From positions 1,054,001-1,118,000 of the forward strand of contig RBKR01000017.1 in NCBI GenBank assembly GCA_004835665.1: a stretch of DNA of 64,000 bases. Reading direction: 5' to 3'. The notes below the pieces were generated by a model. That model searched no databases. It saw only the letters and a program-made list of their open reading frames with translations, and had not been told where the DNA came from. Of this stretch, positions 21,378-35,007 are shown piece after piece (position 1 is the first letter of the stretch; every line of letters starts with the position of its first letter). The stretch is from Phoma sp. XZ068 (taxonomy: Eukaryota; Ascomycota; Dothideomycetes; Pleosporales; Didymellaceae). The position numbers and the translations under genes were made by a program.

Positions 21378-24300
21378 CTATCCTCTTTCTATCTTAGCTT
21401 AGTCTCTTAAGCTTAGTTTATATAATATAGGCCCCTCCTTATTTAATAGTATATCTTTTAATAATACCTAAATATCCTACTAAGTTAAGTTTAGCCTATT
21501 ATTACTACCTATATAAATTTATTAAGTCTTTTAAAGAGATTATAGTAAAGAAGTATTTAACCTATAAAAAGTACAAGCAAGTATATAAAGTTTATATTTA
21601 TTCTAAGAAATATAGTAAATATTTAAAGTATAAGTAGTATTATAATATTTATATAATATAGTTAGAGTTTAAATATTTAGAGACTAAGAAAGAGAAACTG
21701 CAGATATAAATAAAAGAAAGTTATAAAGTATAAAATAAAGTGCTTAAGGCCTCTAAGAGGGTGTTAGAAGAGTTATAGGTTATATACACGTATAAAGAGT
21801 AGTTATACTAATAAATAGATCTACTAGATTATTATATAGAGAAAGTAATTATAGTAAAAAAGTAGAGTATTATTAAGTAGAAGCTAGAGAAAGGGATAAT
21901 TCTCTTAAAGAGTTCTTTAGATAGGTTTAGCCTAGCTCTATTATCTAGTATATAAAGTACTTTTAAGAGGTAGCTAATTAAGGCTTAGGAAGCTAATATA
22001 GTACTTCCTAATTAGTCTTAAATTTCTTTAATAGCTGCTAGTAGTTTATAAGGTTTATAGAAGGTTTCTATATATTTTCTAAGTTAGAGTATTCTAACTA
22101 CTTAACTAGGTATTTATTCTTATATTCTTTCTTTTAGTATTATATTATTTTCTTAACTTTCTACTTAGTTTCTTCCTTAACCTAGTAGTAAAAGTCCTTC
22201 TAGATTAGTATATTAGGGTCTGCTAGTTCTAATAGTAATATATAGAATATAGAGTATATTCTAGTATCTTATAGTAGTTTAAGTTAATAGTTTATAAGGC
22301 TAATTTATCTAGAAATAAAAAATAGTCTAACCTTAATATAATCTAGTTTTTTTATTAGTCTTTATATTTATAAGTTTTTTATAAGAAGATAGACTTTATC
22401 CCTTTCTTTTAGCTAAGGTGCTGTTTTTCTTTTCTAATTAATATAAAAGATTACTTATTACTAAGCTTTATTAATATTTTTAAGTAATTTCTAATATACT
22501 TTCTTTAGTCTTTATACTAAGGTTATTACTAAATCTATTTAAATATTACTATTAAGAGATCTTATAAAGAGATTTAGGTATCTTCTATAATTTATAAAGA
22601 ATAGTATTATACCTATTACTTCTAATAGTTTATTATTATATATAATCTATACTATAGGTAATAGCAAAACCTAGTTATCTTGTTTCTAGTTACTATATAT
22701 CCTTAGGTATATTTCTATAGTCTAATTTATTCTTTCTATTTATCTATCTGTCTATAGATAATATATAGTTAATAGCTTTTTTTTAGTACTAATAGCTACT
22801 ATAAGCATAGTCTAATAGTTTAATATAAAGAGCTTGTCTCTATTACTAATAATTAATTCTAGTATACTATAGTAGTAAATAATTCTATCTAGAAACACTT
22901 ATATAAGCTGCTCTATAGTATAACTATATTAAAATAGTATTATTTCTGCTACTTTAGTAAACCTATCTACTATAATAAAGATTAAGTTATAGGTATATCC
23001 TATAACAGAGTTCTTAGAGATTAGTAGTTATATAATAAAATCTATTATAATGTTTATTTATAGTGCTATAGGTAGCTCTATTACTTATATTTCTCTATAT
23101 TTTATATAAGTACTATACTTATTTTGTTAATAATTAACACAGTTCTTAATAAATTTAGTAACCTTATCTTTTATATAGCTAAACTTATAGTATTATTTAA
23201 TAAGTTCTATTATTTATATTATACTAGGGTATCTGTAAAGCAGGTTATTATACTATTATATAATAATTTCTATTTAAAGTTCCTCTAGTACTACTATAGG
23301 TATATATTATTCTTATTAAACTTATATTATATTATTAAGCTACTAAGATAGTTCTAGTAACCTATTCTTATATATCTATAGAATAGTGTCTTCTTTAATT
23401 ATTTTTTCTTCTATAAGATTATATTATTAACTTAGTATATTAGCTTTTATATTGTTCTTTTTTAAAGTATATATTATCTTAAACTTATATTACCTTAGTA
23501 ATTCTAACTATTATACCTATTAGCTATTAAGCTTCTTAGTTATAGTAAAGTATACTAGGTTCTTATAGTCTATAAAGATAGTAAGTTCTAAGTAGCTTTC
23601 TATATAGATTTACTAGTGCTTTAGTATATCTATAATTACTATTAGTTCTTTATTATAAATATTATACTATTCTTCTAGTCTAGAAAACTTTCTTAAGTAA
23701 TAGGCAATTAGGTGCTATTTACTATCTTATTCCTATAATATATATACTCCTAATACTAGTCCTAAGGTATTAGTTTTAATTTATAGTAGTTTATTACTTC
23801 TAAAAGTAACTAATATTAGTAGCTTAATATATAATTACTTAAGTAATTAGAATATATCTTCCTATTCCTATTTCTAGTAGAATAGTATATCTTTTTATAT
23901 AAGCTTTATAAGTAGTAGAGCTTTCTTAGAGTAGTCCTTAATAAAGTGTTAGTTAAAGTTAATAAACCTAAGAAATTCTTAAATTCCTTTAACTATTATT
24001 AGGGTTAGCTAGTCTTTAACAACTTATATTTTCTTCTTACTTATCTTAACTCTATATCTTCCTATAATATAGCTAAGAAATTCTACTTCTTTTTAGTACT
24101 ATTTATACTTTTCTAGTTTAAGTTAGAGGTCTACTTATCCTAAGTAGTTAAGAACTTTTTTTATATATATAATATATTCTCTTAATATTTTTATATATAC
24201 TAAGATATTATTAAGGTAAGCTACTACTATTCTGTCTAAGTATACCCTTAGTATATTATTAACTAGTTCTTAATATATAGCTAGTATATTAGTTAGCCTA

Positions 24301-27283
24301 AATAGTATAACTATATACTTATAAAGACTATAATAGGTTCTAAACACTGTCTTCTATTCTTTACCTTCCTTTATATATATAAGGTTATACACTTCTTATA
24401 GGTCTAATATAGTAAAGTATTATACTCTATCTAAGTAATCTTATAACTTAGATATATTTAGTAATAGGTACTAATTCTTAATAGTAATATTGTTAAGTTT
24501 CTAATAGTTAATATATAGTTAGTTACTATTATCTTTCTTTAGTATAAAGAGAATAGAGTATTCTATAGGTAATTCTAATTATCTAATAAATCTCTTTTTA
24601 AAGTTCTTGTTAATATACTTATAAAGTACTTAGAGTTTCTTTTCTAATAGTCTATATATTAGCCTAAAAGTTAGTGTCTTTCCTTTCTAGATCTTAATCT
24701 TATAATTCTAGAGTTTATACTATAGTAATACCTTTATAGTCTTCTTATTATAGAAAAGTTCTTTATAACTCTTATATTTATCTAGAATATTAGAAGGTGT
24801 ACTATTCTTCTCCTTAACTCTTACTTTATAACCTATAGAGTGTTTAGTGTCTATAAAGTTAACTACTCTATCTTAGCACGTTTTATTTAAAGAAATATTA
24901 CTAATCTTCTTCTTATCTACTAGTTATATTATAAACTATATAGGTCTTAATATAGTTATACTATATCTATATCTAAATAAAAGCTTAGGCGTCTTTTAAT
25001 TAATTCTAGAGTTATACTTTTATAACTAGAGGATTCCTAATATAATATTATAAATAGCTATTCTAAAGATATTAAGGGTAAATACCTTCTTATAGTTTTC
25101 TAACTTTAATAGTGTGTTAGTCTTATAAGTAACTATAAAGTTGTCTAGTATTAACTACCTGTTAGCTACTCTAAGAATATAAGTAATCTCTTTTTTATAT
25201 AACTAGAGTTTAGCTTATTTTACTATAGCTTCTAAGATATAGCTACTCTCTACTTCTAAGTCTAATATTACTATAAATCTTTATCTATTAATAAAGATTA
25301 GTAGTTTAGTAAGTAAGTCTGCTCTAATAGTATTAATAGTCTTATACTAGGAGCTAGTTAGTATAGGCCTAAAAAATACTACTCTAGTTTAAATCTATAG
25401 ACTTTCTTCTTACTAGTATAGTATATATATTTCTTATTTATATATAGCTGCTACTAATATTCTTTATAGGCCTTATTAATAATTATCTATATATCTAGAA
25501 TATCTTTAGAGCGTGTGTACTCTAGAAAGTATAATTATATATACTTATTAAATAGGTAATCTAAGTATTATACCTATATATACTAATACTATTTCTTCTT
25601 ATATTATTATATATTAATAGGGAATATTTAGTATCTAACTTTCTTATTATAATATTCCTTATACTTATTATATAGGTATTATTCCTATAATATATTATAG
25701 TAAAATAGGTTTTATTTATTAATCTTATATAATATAGCAGTTTATATTTATAGGGTAATTACTAGTTAAGTAAAGTCTAGTTTATCTTTTTATAGTAGGT
25801 TATAATTCTAGTGTTTAAGCTTAGCTATAGTTATATAGTTTTATTCTACTTATTTCTAGAATATCTCTTTAGCCTAATCTTTGTTCTATAGTATACTATT
25901 TATTAGTTATTACTTAAATTAGCTTAAGGTGTTAGAGTTATATAAGAGGTAGGCTTATATATACTTAGCCTCTATTTCCTATATAGCTTATAAGAGTATA
26001 GAGTACTTCTTACTATTATATTATAGGTATTCCTTAAGTAGTTCTAGGGTAAGTTATCTATAGACTATATTATATAATTTATTATTACCTTGCCTAATAT
26101 TCTTATTATACTTCTATATAGTTAGCTTATTCTTAGAATCTAAAGTCTATATAGTATAAGATTTATAGTATAGTGTCTTAGGCCTAGTATAGATTTCTAG
26201 AATTCTAAGTATAGTCTTATATATATATTCTAGCTTAGGGTCTATAAAAAGTTATCTAATTTCTTTAGTAAGAATTTCCTATTTACTAGTATCTATGTTC
26301 TTATTACACAAGGTATAGGTAATAATATTAATTTATTAAAAAACTTTATTCTTTAAATAACAGTCCTTAGTAAAATGTCCTAGCTTACTATAATTGTAGT
26401 AGTTTCTACTCTTATTCCTATTATTATATCCTTTATTCTTTTTATTCTAATATAGTGTAGTAGTAAGTCCTTTATAGATATTAGATAAGTCTATTACCTT
26501 AGGTCTATAGTATCTACTCTAGGTATTACTATAGATCCTATGTCCTATATTAGGGTAATAACTATTTCTATAGCCTTTATAGTAGGTGTTACTATACTAT
26601 TAGTTATATAGTAGTTAAGATAACTAGGTTATAACTTAAGTATATAGGTTATTATATAACTCTTATTAAAGTTTATAGAGTTAAATATTAATATTAATAG
26701 CTTTGCTAGTAAGGTTATTAAGAGTGTTAATCTTTATACTAGTATATATAAGTTCTTCCTTAATCTTAGGCTTTAGTCCTTATTAAAATATAGTTATTAG
26801 TATAGTATTATCCTAGTCTATATTATAGGCTAAAGCCTAGAATTCTGCAGCATAGTTAGTAGCTAAGGTAGTCTAATAAATATACTATATACTATATCTA
26901 GTAATAACTAGTGCGTTAGAGACTCTAAAAATTTATTAGATTTTATCTTTAAAGTATCTAAAATTATTAAGCTATATATTATCTTTAATAGATATAGTAT
27001 TAATTATCTTATTCTATATAAAGAGCTTAATCTATTTAAATATATTGCCTTGTATATAGAAAGCTACTAGTTTAACCTTCTAATCTTATTAATAGTTATA
27101 CCTTAAAAGGTAAAGAAAAGGTTAAACTAAAGTAGCTAGTCCTTAAGCTTAGATTAATCTCTATAGTAAAGGTCTAGTTTAGTAACCTTAAGTCTATAAC
27201 TTACTAGTCCTATATTAGTTATAGTAGAGGTACTGTTAATAATATAATCTTTTAATATATTACTTATTTTAAAGTATTTAAAA

Positions 27284-27824
27284 TATTAAGGTTATATCCT
27301 AAGTAAAGCTTATAAATACTTCTAAGGTTAGTTCTCTAGAATAAATAGATATATAGTAGATTATAGAGGGTATAGATACTTAGTAAAATACTATAGTAAC
27401 TAGAGGTAATAATAAGTAGTATAGAGTAAACTATCTATCTTAAAAGTTAGGTTATAGTAAGGAGTATAGATAGTTAATCTATCTATCTTAATATATAGGT
27501 AGAGTTCTAATAATAAAGTATATTAATTAGGTTAAATATAAACTATAAGAGTTATATTCCTATATACTATATACTAAAGAGATATATATAGTACTTAGTA
27601 TTATAAGGGCTACTAATTACACTAATTATTAATTATACTAATTACTAATTATACTAATTATACTAAGACTAATTATATATATAACTTTATATTATTACCT
27701 AAGTAGTAACTAATAATACTTATTATTTATACTTACTTATAATACTTTCTCCTGTATAGTTTAACTATACTACACTTAGCCTATAATTATTAACCTTTAT
27801 TTAGTATTCTCTAGAATTATAATA
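27284..27824 (-). repeat. LTR (5' in element sense) of the gypsy element
   Basis: 541 bp, same length as the partner LTR, followed by the TAGCC target duplication at 27825-27829. Confidence 0.93.
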
Positions 27825-27829
27825 TAGCC

Positions 27830-30666
27830 TTAATAATTTAGCTATAGGTAAGTACTATACCTACCTTAATAAGTATACCTAGCTTATATATACTTACTAT
27901 TATAAAATATATTATTAAAGATTAGAGCTAAAGTATAGTTATAGAATTTAACTATAGGATAGAGAAGAGTACTTTTAAAAGCTAGATATACTATATCTCT
28001 AAACTATACTAATAGGTTAGAGTTAGGTTGCCTCTAAAAGTAAAAATAGTAGTTACCCCTAGAGGTAAAAGATAGAAGCTACCTCTAGAAGTAAAGAATA
28101 GCTAGCTAAAGCTAATAAGTTTAGGTACTACTTGCCTCTAGAGGCAAAGAAGACTATACTAGGATCTATAAACTCTTAACTTACTTATAACTAGCTTAGT
28201 AACTTATATCTTCTTTAATAAATAAAATATTATCTTTAAAGGTACTACTCTTTCTATATCCTCTAATACTAATATAGCTAAAGCTATAATAAAGTATAAA
28301 AGTATAGATATCTTAATAAAAACAAGGAAAAGATAATATATAGCTATTAAGAAGATTAAGGAGGTAGACTCTATCTATAACTAAGCTATACTATACCTAT
28401 AGTAACCTACTAGTAATAGCTAAATTTCTAATTAATATACTTACTTTAGAATAGAGTATTAGTATAAATAGACCTATAGACAAAGTGCATAAATATTACC
28501 TATACTAGATTTTTAATAAGGTAGGTATTCTTTAGTAAGATATAAGCTACTAATTATAGATTACTTACTCTAAGGTAGAAGTATAGCAGATACTAGATTA
28601 TCTAAAAAAAGAGAAATAAGCTTAGATTACTACTAGTACAGCTAAGAGTATAGAAGAGAAGGACTTAAAGTAGCTATTATTTAAAGGATAGGTAACTGTT
28701 ATTAGAGTAAAGGTAGAGCTTATTACTAGCTACTATTATATTAAAGTATTTAAAGAGTATCTATAACTTTACTAGTTACTAGAAGAGAAATAGTAGTAGG
28801 TATATAGTATTTATAATAAAGGTTTTATCCCCTATATATAGTAGCTAAGCTAGTAAGCTAACTTAAAAGATAGATATACTTCTTATATACTTATATATCT
28901 AGCTTTATACTAATTAAAAAGATATTATTTTTTCTAATAGCTATAGCTAGATATAGACAGAGCTAGTAACTTTATTATCTAATAATAGCTAGCTATTTTA
29001 AGGTTTAAATAAGTTAGTTAAGTAGAAGATACTAGAGTAACTAAGGCTTAGTAGTAGAGTAAAATTTCTAGTCTAATAGCTAGCTATACTATAGAAGAAT
29101 CTTAGCTAGAGACTAATAATTACTTAATAGTACTGCACCTTAATTAGGCAGGTAACCTTTAATATCTCTATATTTAAGTAGATAGTAAGCTATAGAATAG
29201 ATAATATAAGTATAATATATATCTAGGTATAATCTATACTAAGTAATAACCTAGTATTAGTTTTCTATAATAAATAAAGTAACTAAAATTATACTAGATT
29301 TCTAAGGCTAGTATAGACTAGATATTTAGCTAGCTAACTAGAACAAGCTAGCTAGCCTACTATATATATAAACTATACACAAGGTGCAGAGATTATTCTA
29401 TCCTAGTCTTAAGCCTAATATAGACCCTTATTCCTTAGGTATATATTAGCAAGACTTCTTCCTAGACGTAGATAATAGGGTATACCTTAGTTTATATTAA
29501 ACAATTCTTTTAGAACTAGAATACTAGTTTATTAATATCTAGGTACTTTTAAGAACTACAAAGCAAGAAGAAAAACTAATAAGTATTATAATATCTTATA
29601 TTACTTTATAGATAAATACTAAGCCTGTAAAGGTCTTAGACTATAATAATAACAAGCCTATACTATAAAAGGACCTAGTCCCTATACTATAAGTAAAGTA
29701 TAGTAATAAGGCTAATAAGAAGTCTTAAGTCTTCTAGCAGGTAGTCCTTAATTATATATATAAGAATATAAAAGACTTTACTAGTACTACACTAGAGCGC
29801 TATCTTTATAAGTATCTAAGTAGAGATAATAAAGCCTATAGTATATAGTTTAAGTATAAAGTATAGAGAGAAGTACTATCTATTATTATAATCTATATAG
29901 AGCTATCTCTATAGTATAAGTATATTACTAGTCCTATTCTAGAGGAGGCTTATAAGATTAGTTTACCTACTATTACTTAGACTATATATAATCTTATCTA
30001 TAGAATTCTAGAAGTTATAAATAATCTAGTGCTTTAGTTAGTAATTATAGCTAAATAGCTACTTAAGTTAATATAGCTAGTAATTACTTAATAGATATCT
30101 AACTAATATATAGATAAGTTAGATTATTATAGCAGAGATAGATAACTATCTACTATTAACTTAGCAGATAAGTAGTATATAGAGAGTAAATAATTCTCTT
30201 AAGTATTATATAGTAACACCTTATCTTAAGGGTAGCTATTAGTAGTAGTATAGATCTATAGGCCCTTCCTCTAGGCTTATAATAAATTAGGTATATATAA
30301 ATCTATCTAGAAGCTAACTATTACCTAGGCACTAAATTCTAGATTAATAGTAGTATTAGGTATAGAGGCTTTACTGCAGACAGAAATATAGAACCTAGTA
30401 CTAATTAACTTTTCTTTAGATAGGCTAAATAATCTTTAAAAATAATACTATTATAAAAGTATAATTAGCTAGTAGACAGCTTAGCTATAATAGTATTCTC
30501 TTACTACAGACTCTTATTAGTATAGATCTTTATCTATATCTCTTTCTTTATATACTATAACTAGCTTAGAAGGATATTAGAGGTAGAGAGTATTAGTAAA
30601 ATATAGAAAATAACAAGAATTTATAAACTCTAAACCTACTATAGAAGGTCTAATATTAGTACCTAG
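27830..30666 (+). pseudogene. RIP-decayed coding relic, family not recognised
   Basis: TA-rich but with long runs that read as protein on the plus strand if TAG and TAA are taken as former Trp, Gln or Arg. One run covers roughly 28500-28860 (with KVFKEYLQ-like helices) and another in a different frame covers about 29480-30640 (including ERYLYKYLSRDNKAYS, SPILEEAYKISLPTI and LTTDSYQYRSIS). Spacing and composition look like one large protein of 600 or more residues. I could not match it to a transposase, reverse transcriptase, helicase or recombinase I know. The relic was joined to the block ending at 20836 before the gypsy insertion. Confidence 0.4.
28030..28150. repeat. Four spaced copies of a 16-bp palindrome
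   Basis: The best copy, TTGCCTCTAGAGGCAA (about 28134-28149), is a perfect palindrome. Three degenerate copies lie at about 28030-28046, 28055-28071 and 28081-28098, differing mostly by C/T or G/A. Copy starts are 25, 26 and about 53 bp apart. Confidence 0.55.
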
Positions 30667-33366
30667 TAGAGGTAGATATAAATAACTAATATAGTTATAT
30701 TTATATAAATATTTATAATTTTTTATTTATATTTGTAGTGTTTTTTAGTTGCAAATACAAATATAAATATAATTACCTTTATTTATAATTATTTATATTA
30801 TTTATAATATTCTAGAAAATACTAGTTATAGAGGAGCTCTAGATTATTACTTACCTTATAGTCTCTAAGTTTAAGGAATATTACTATACACCTAATAAAT
30901 CTTATCTATAATTGAAGAGCCTTTCTACTACTACCTTAGAGGCTAGTATTACTAGGTAGTCTTTTATAGCTACTACTATCTAGAGGTATTTATCTCTATA
31001 TATCTTCTACTAAGAAAATAGCTAGTTCTTTTCCTTTATTACTAATTTATAAACTATTACTATATCTTCTTTAAAGTAATAGTTAATATTAGAATATTAC
31101 TTCTTTTAAGGCTATAACTTCTATAGTATATAAGCCTTAATACTTTATAGCTTAGTATTCTACTCTTTTTAGGCTAATAAATTCTAATCTAGCTTTAATA
31201 GGTACTGTTTATAGAGCTGTTTCTTTATCCTAGTTATAACTTCTATAGTAGTATTATCTCCTAATTCCTTCTCTAATAGTAGCGTCTTAAAGTATAGATC
31301 TAGTATAAGTGCTATATAGTAGGTATCTTATATATCTATAAGGTTATAATACTTTCTATACTTCTTTATACCTATAGATACTACTAAGCTAATTTCTAGG
31401 TTTAAGCCTAAAAATTCTCCTTGTATAGAGGCAGTATTATCTAATATATTATATAGCTTATAGTATATTAGTATTATAAGACTAATCTAAGGCTAATATC
31501 TTAATACTAGCTAGGTAAACTTATTAAGCTTAGAAAAGAGATTTTTAATTTACTAGAGATAGGACTAGTCTCTAGAGGTAATTAGTAGTAAGTAATTCTA
31601 ATTCTCTATCTACTTCTTAGTCTATATCTTTACTTATAATATATTCTTAAGTATATAATAGGTAGAGTTCTAGTAATTTTAAATATTATACTTAATAAAC
31701 TTATTATCTAGGCTATATATCTAGTAGGTAACCTTTTACTACTACCTTTATTATAGCATCCTAGCTATCTAGAGAACTAGAATCTAAAGTTAGGCTAATA
31801 TAGAGTACTATCTAATCTTCTTATTTTCTTATAAGAGGTTATATATTTTATTTACTATCTTATAGTCCTCTACTTTTAACTCTAAAAGAATATTACTAGT
31901 AATAAGATAAAGTATATATACTAAATAATATATATAACTATTAACACTAAGGAAGCATAGATACCCTTTACCTACTAGTATATTTCTTACTACTAATAGC
32001 TTATCTATTAGGTTAAAGTATAACTTAGATACTAGCGTCTTATTATTAGAAGTATTATCTATAGTAATAGTAAGAAGTTTATACTTAATTTAAAGCTTAG
32101 TAAGTATCTTTTATACTAATTATACTATATTATCTCTGCTATAAATCCTCTAAAGCTCTGTAAACTTAAGGACTTACTCCTTATACTTAAAGTCTACTAT
32201 TAACTAGTACCTAATTATAGCTAGTATAGCTTTAGAATTTTTACTTGTCTAGATATCTAAGAAGAGGGTAATTGTGCTACTAGTCTAGGCTAGTTTCTTA
32301 ATTAACTAGGCTTAAGATAAGTTAAATTTAGTATTAATCTATTAAACTATAGTTTTGTAATAGCTAAATAGAAGTATAATACCTAGTAGGTCCTTAAATA
32401 TCTGCTAAAATACTAGAGACTTAATTGCTATAAAGGCTATATTATCTATAATAATCTAACAGATTAAATTTTATTCTATTAAGCTTGTTACTTCTAGTTC
32501 TATCTTCTTATAAAGTATAAAAATAATAGATTGCTGCCTAATCCTTCTAGGAATTTCCTTATTATACTTGTTATATTGTTTATAGGAGATACTATATTTA
32601 ACTAGGTAAGCTTTTATATTTGTTATAGAAGTTGCTCTTGCTAAGTTAGTTATCTTCTAATTATACTAAATATACTATATCTCTTAGTCCTCTAGGATCT
32701 TTCTACTTCTCTTTAGCTGCTATTACTTTCTATAGAGTAGAGAGATATAGAACTGCTTCTATAACTACTAATTATGCTGCTTAATGTAAGATTAGGGTAG
32801 AGGGTTTAAAAACTAATTTGTCTCTAACAAGCCTGTAGTAGATAGTTCTAAATATAAGCCTAGAGTTGGTAGATTTAGCATTAATTGGCTCGCAGAGTCT
32901 TCAGGTCCAATTAGCTCGGAACTGGCGGGCGGTAGGATTAAACAAGGTTTCTTAATAACGCGATGCTCTGAAGGTGCCTCTTCGTCGCTGCCATCATTAA
33001 GGAAGTGATAATCAATTCTTTGGGAACGCTGAGGTCGTGCAGACAGATCAGCTGATGGATTGCCGTCACTGCCGACATTCGGGGGGCTGGATTCAATGTC
33101 GGACATTTTAACACTCGCGAGTATGTCGTTGTAGGACAAAGAAAGAGAACGCAGCTATCGCGCGTCGCGGTTGGGTAAACAAATACAGGTGATATCTCGC
33201 GTCTAATTGGCCGAGGTAGCGTCTTGGCAGAAACTTTACGAATGTTCGCATTCGCATTCAACAAAGCGTTACGTTTCAAATACAAACGTTCGTAACTTTC
33301 TGAATTCTACGAATGCGATTACGAATAACGCAAAATCTTACGGATTTGTATTCGTGTCCACCCCTA
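30667..33366 (-). mobile_element. hAT-family DNA transposon, mostly RIP-decayed
   Basis: The right end reads, on the minus strand from 33366, TAGGGGTGGACACGAATA; the left end at 30667 reads TAGAGGTAGATATAAATA, the same terminal repeat after C:G to T:A change at five sites. The minus strand encodes a hAT transposase: the intact N-terminal part is at 33139-32813, and near 30860-30980 a decayed dimerisation (hATC) domain reads ASKVVVERLFNYRQDLLG. The interior between is TA-rich. The right 400 bp are GC-normal and contain several CGAATG/ATTCG subterminal repeats. No convincing 8-bp target duplication was seen (GTACCTAG left, AGGCCAAG right). Confidence 0.82.
32813..33139 (-). pseudogene. N-terminal part of hAT transposase
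   Basis: 108 codons from MSYNDILASVKMSDIESSPP, Ser/Pro and basic residues (RPQRSQRIDYHFLNDGSDEE), SELIGPEDS, then a stop as the sequence enters the RIP-decayed body. This low-complexity lead is typical of fungal hAT transposases before their BED-type zinc finger. It cannot make an active enzyme because the finger, catalytic and dimerisation regions downstream are destroyed. Confidence 0.7.
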
Positions 33367-34418
33367 AGGCCAAGAAAGGCCCGCAGGATCGAAGCAGAAT
33401 TTACGGCCAGGTAGCAGAGACCGATACAGTATCCAGAGCTCAGCGCCGTTCAAGGCTGTCCCATGACGAAGAGCTATCGCGAATGACCATAGCTCAAGGC
33501 AGCCTGAAGATTAAGCAAATACTAAAGCAGGATTACGTTCACATTGTAGGTCTTTGCTCATGTCTGGAATACGCTGACCATCATCGATATGTCCATCTCT
33601 CATCACCACATCTTTGCCACAGGTGCTCTCCACGTTTCCAGCATCGGATCAATGAACGCTTCGCTTGTTCGTGCTGCTTGGGATGACACTCCCGAGGCGT
33701 CTACTTCTTGCTCATCTGGAACACCTTCGGACGCGATACTTTTACGCTTCCGACGACGTTTCTTCCCTGATTCGCCTTCATCCGCCTGCGTGATTGCCTT
33801 TGGCCGACCGCGCTTTGCTTTACCTAGAGCCTTCTTGGCAGCATCTCGCTCAGCACGCTCTGCACGCTCTGTCCGAATCGCTTCGAGATCTTCTTGTTTC
33901 ATGACCCGTCCTTCGCCATTCTTCCCGCGCTTCTTCAGGATGTCTGATCTTGTATTTCGACGAGTCTTAGCCTCGTTATTGGCAGTCTTTAGAAGTCCAA
34001 TGTAATTTTGATCAAGGGCCTGTCGGGCGATAGATCTTTCGGCAGCATTGGCAAGCTTCTGAACCAGTCTGTGACGGCGCAGTTCGTTTGGCTCATTATT
34101 ATGAGAATCTTGCTTGATTAGGCTGAGCAGTTGTGTCACAGCTTCTGATGACACAGGGGTCACAGGCGTTTTGATTGCGTCATTCTGTGTACTTTTGACT
34201 TCATAGGGTAAGTGAATGGTTAGTGGAGCGTCTGGCTTTGCAATATCACGAAGAACCCTTGAAGGGTTGAACGGAAACAGGCCGGTCTTAGCCCAGCCAG
34301 CAAGTATATTCTTTTTCGTCATCCCCACTTCTCTCGCACGACTGTATATGGCAGTGAAGTGCTCTTTTTTGACATTCGTCAGGCCTCCACGGTAGCGGCG
34401 CTCGACCTCATCTCGGTA

Positions 34419-34540
34419 AGTTGAAAGTCTCAAGTGATAGCAGTGTTATTGACTGTCTGTATCTGTAGGGCCATATATATTCCCTACTGGTGTGTTACAC
34501 CAGTGTTTGATCATCTTATCACATGACCTGGGATCCAACT
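34419..34540 (-). repeat. Copia-type solo LTR with no matching target duplication
   Basis: On the minus strand it runs from AGTTGGATCCCAGGTCATGT to GAGACTTTCAACT and shares AGTTGG...CACTGGTGT...CACCAGTAGG...CAACT with the full LTRs at 34858 and 41026. Its 5-bp flanks differ (AAAGC against CGGTA). Confidence 0.8.
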
Positions 34541-34857
34541 AAAGCCATCGCAGATGAGTATCCGTGGTTTCCTGTTAGCACGAGCTTTAGTCTGAGGGTC
34601 AAACACTTGTTTGATCCACTCCAGGCTGATAAAAGAGTCGTTGTAACCTGTTTCAGAAAGAGCGTAGAACTATCCAGGGGTAGGGTATGTCGTCTAGTTA
34701 CTCCTGTGAGTAGATGCAGGCCAGATAATCATTGGATTGAGATACTCACCGCTTGCTGACACGCATTCGATAGCAGTTACCATCGTCCGCTTTGTGCCAG
34801 TTCCTCTGTAGTTCTGTTGATCATCCTTACCTACAAGGACTTTAACAGAGTCAAGCA

Positions 34858-35007
34858 AGTTGGAATCCAGATCACGTGACACATATAGCCAAACACTGGT
34901 GTGGTCTTAGTCCCATACAATGGTGTGACGACACCAGTAGGCTATATAATAGAGCCATAGGCATAGATAGAGAATTATCACTCTTGTTCCCAATTCAGGT
35001 TTCAACT
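34858..35007 (+). repeat. 5' LTR of the copia element
   Basis: 150 bp, AGTTGGAATCC to TTTCAACT; contains CACGTGAC and a TATATAATAG TATA-like box. Confidence 0.93.

Larger units (their letters stand above)
20837..27824 (-). mobile_element. RIP-decayed Ty3/gypsy LTR retrotransposon, 6988 bp
   Basis: Two 541-bp direct repeats (20837-21377, 27284-27824) flank the element, with TAGCC immediately outside both ends (20832-20836 and 27825-27829) as a 5-bp target duplication. LTR ends read TATT...AATA, as expected if TGTT...AACA underwent RIP. Coding sense is minus: near 24201-24218 the strand reads YLNNILVY, a decayed YLDD reverse-transcriptase active site, followed by LEKYK and EVEFLSYIIG. Near 26370-26415 a decayed zinc knuckle reads YYNYSKLGHFTKDCY (Cys changed to Tyr), placing gag to the right of pol. 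A purine tract on the minus strand (reverse of 21378-21395) abuts the 3' LTR. No frame stays open; the element is dead. Confidence 0.93.

Noticed and set aside
30659..33374. 8-bp target duplication for the hAT element (GTACCTAG against AGGCCAAG)
   Set aside because: Only half the positions agree and the differences are not all explained by C:G to T:A change.
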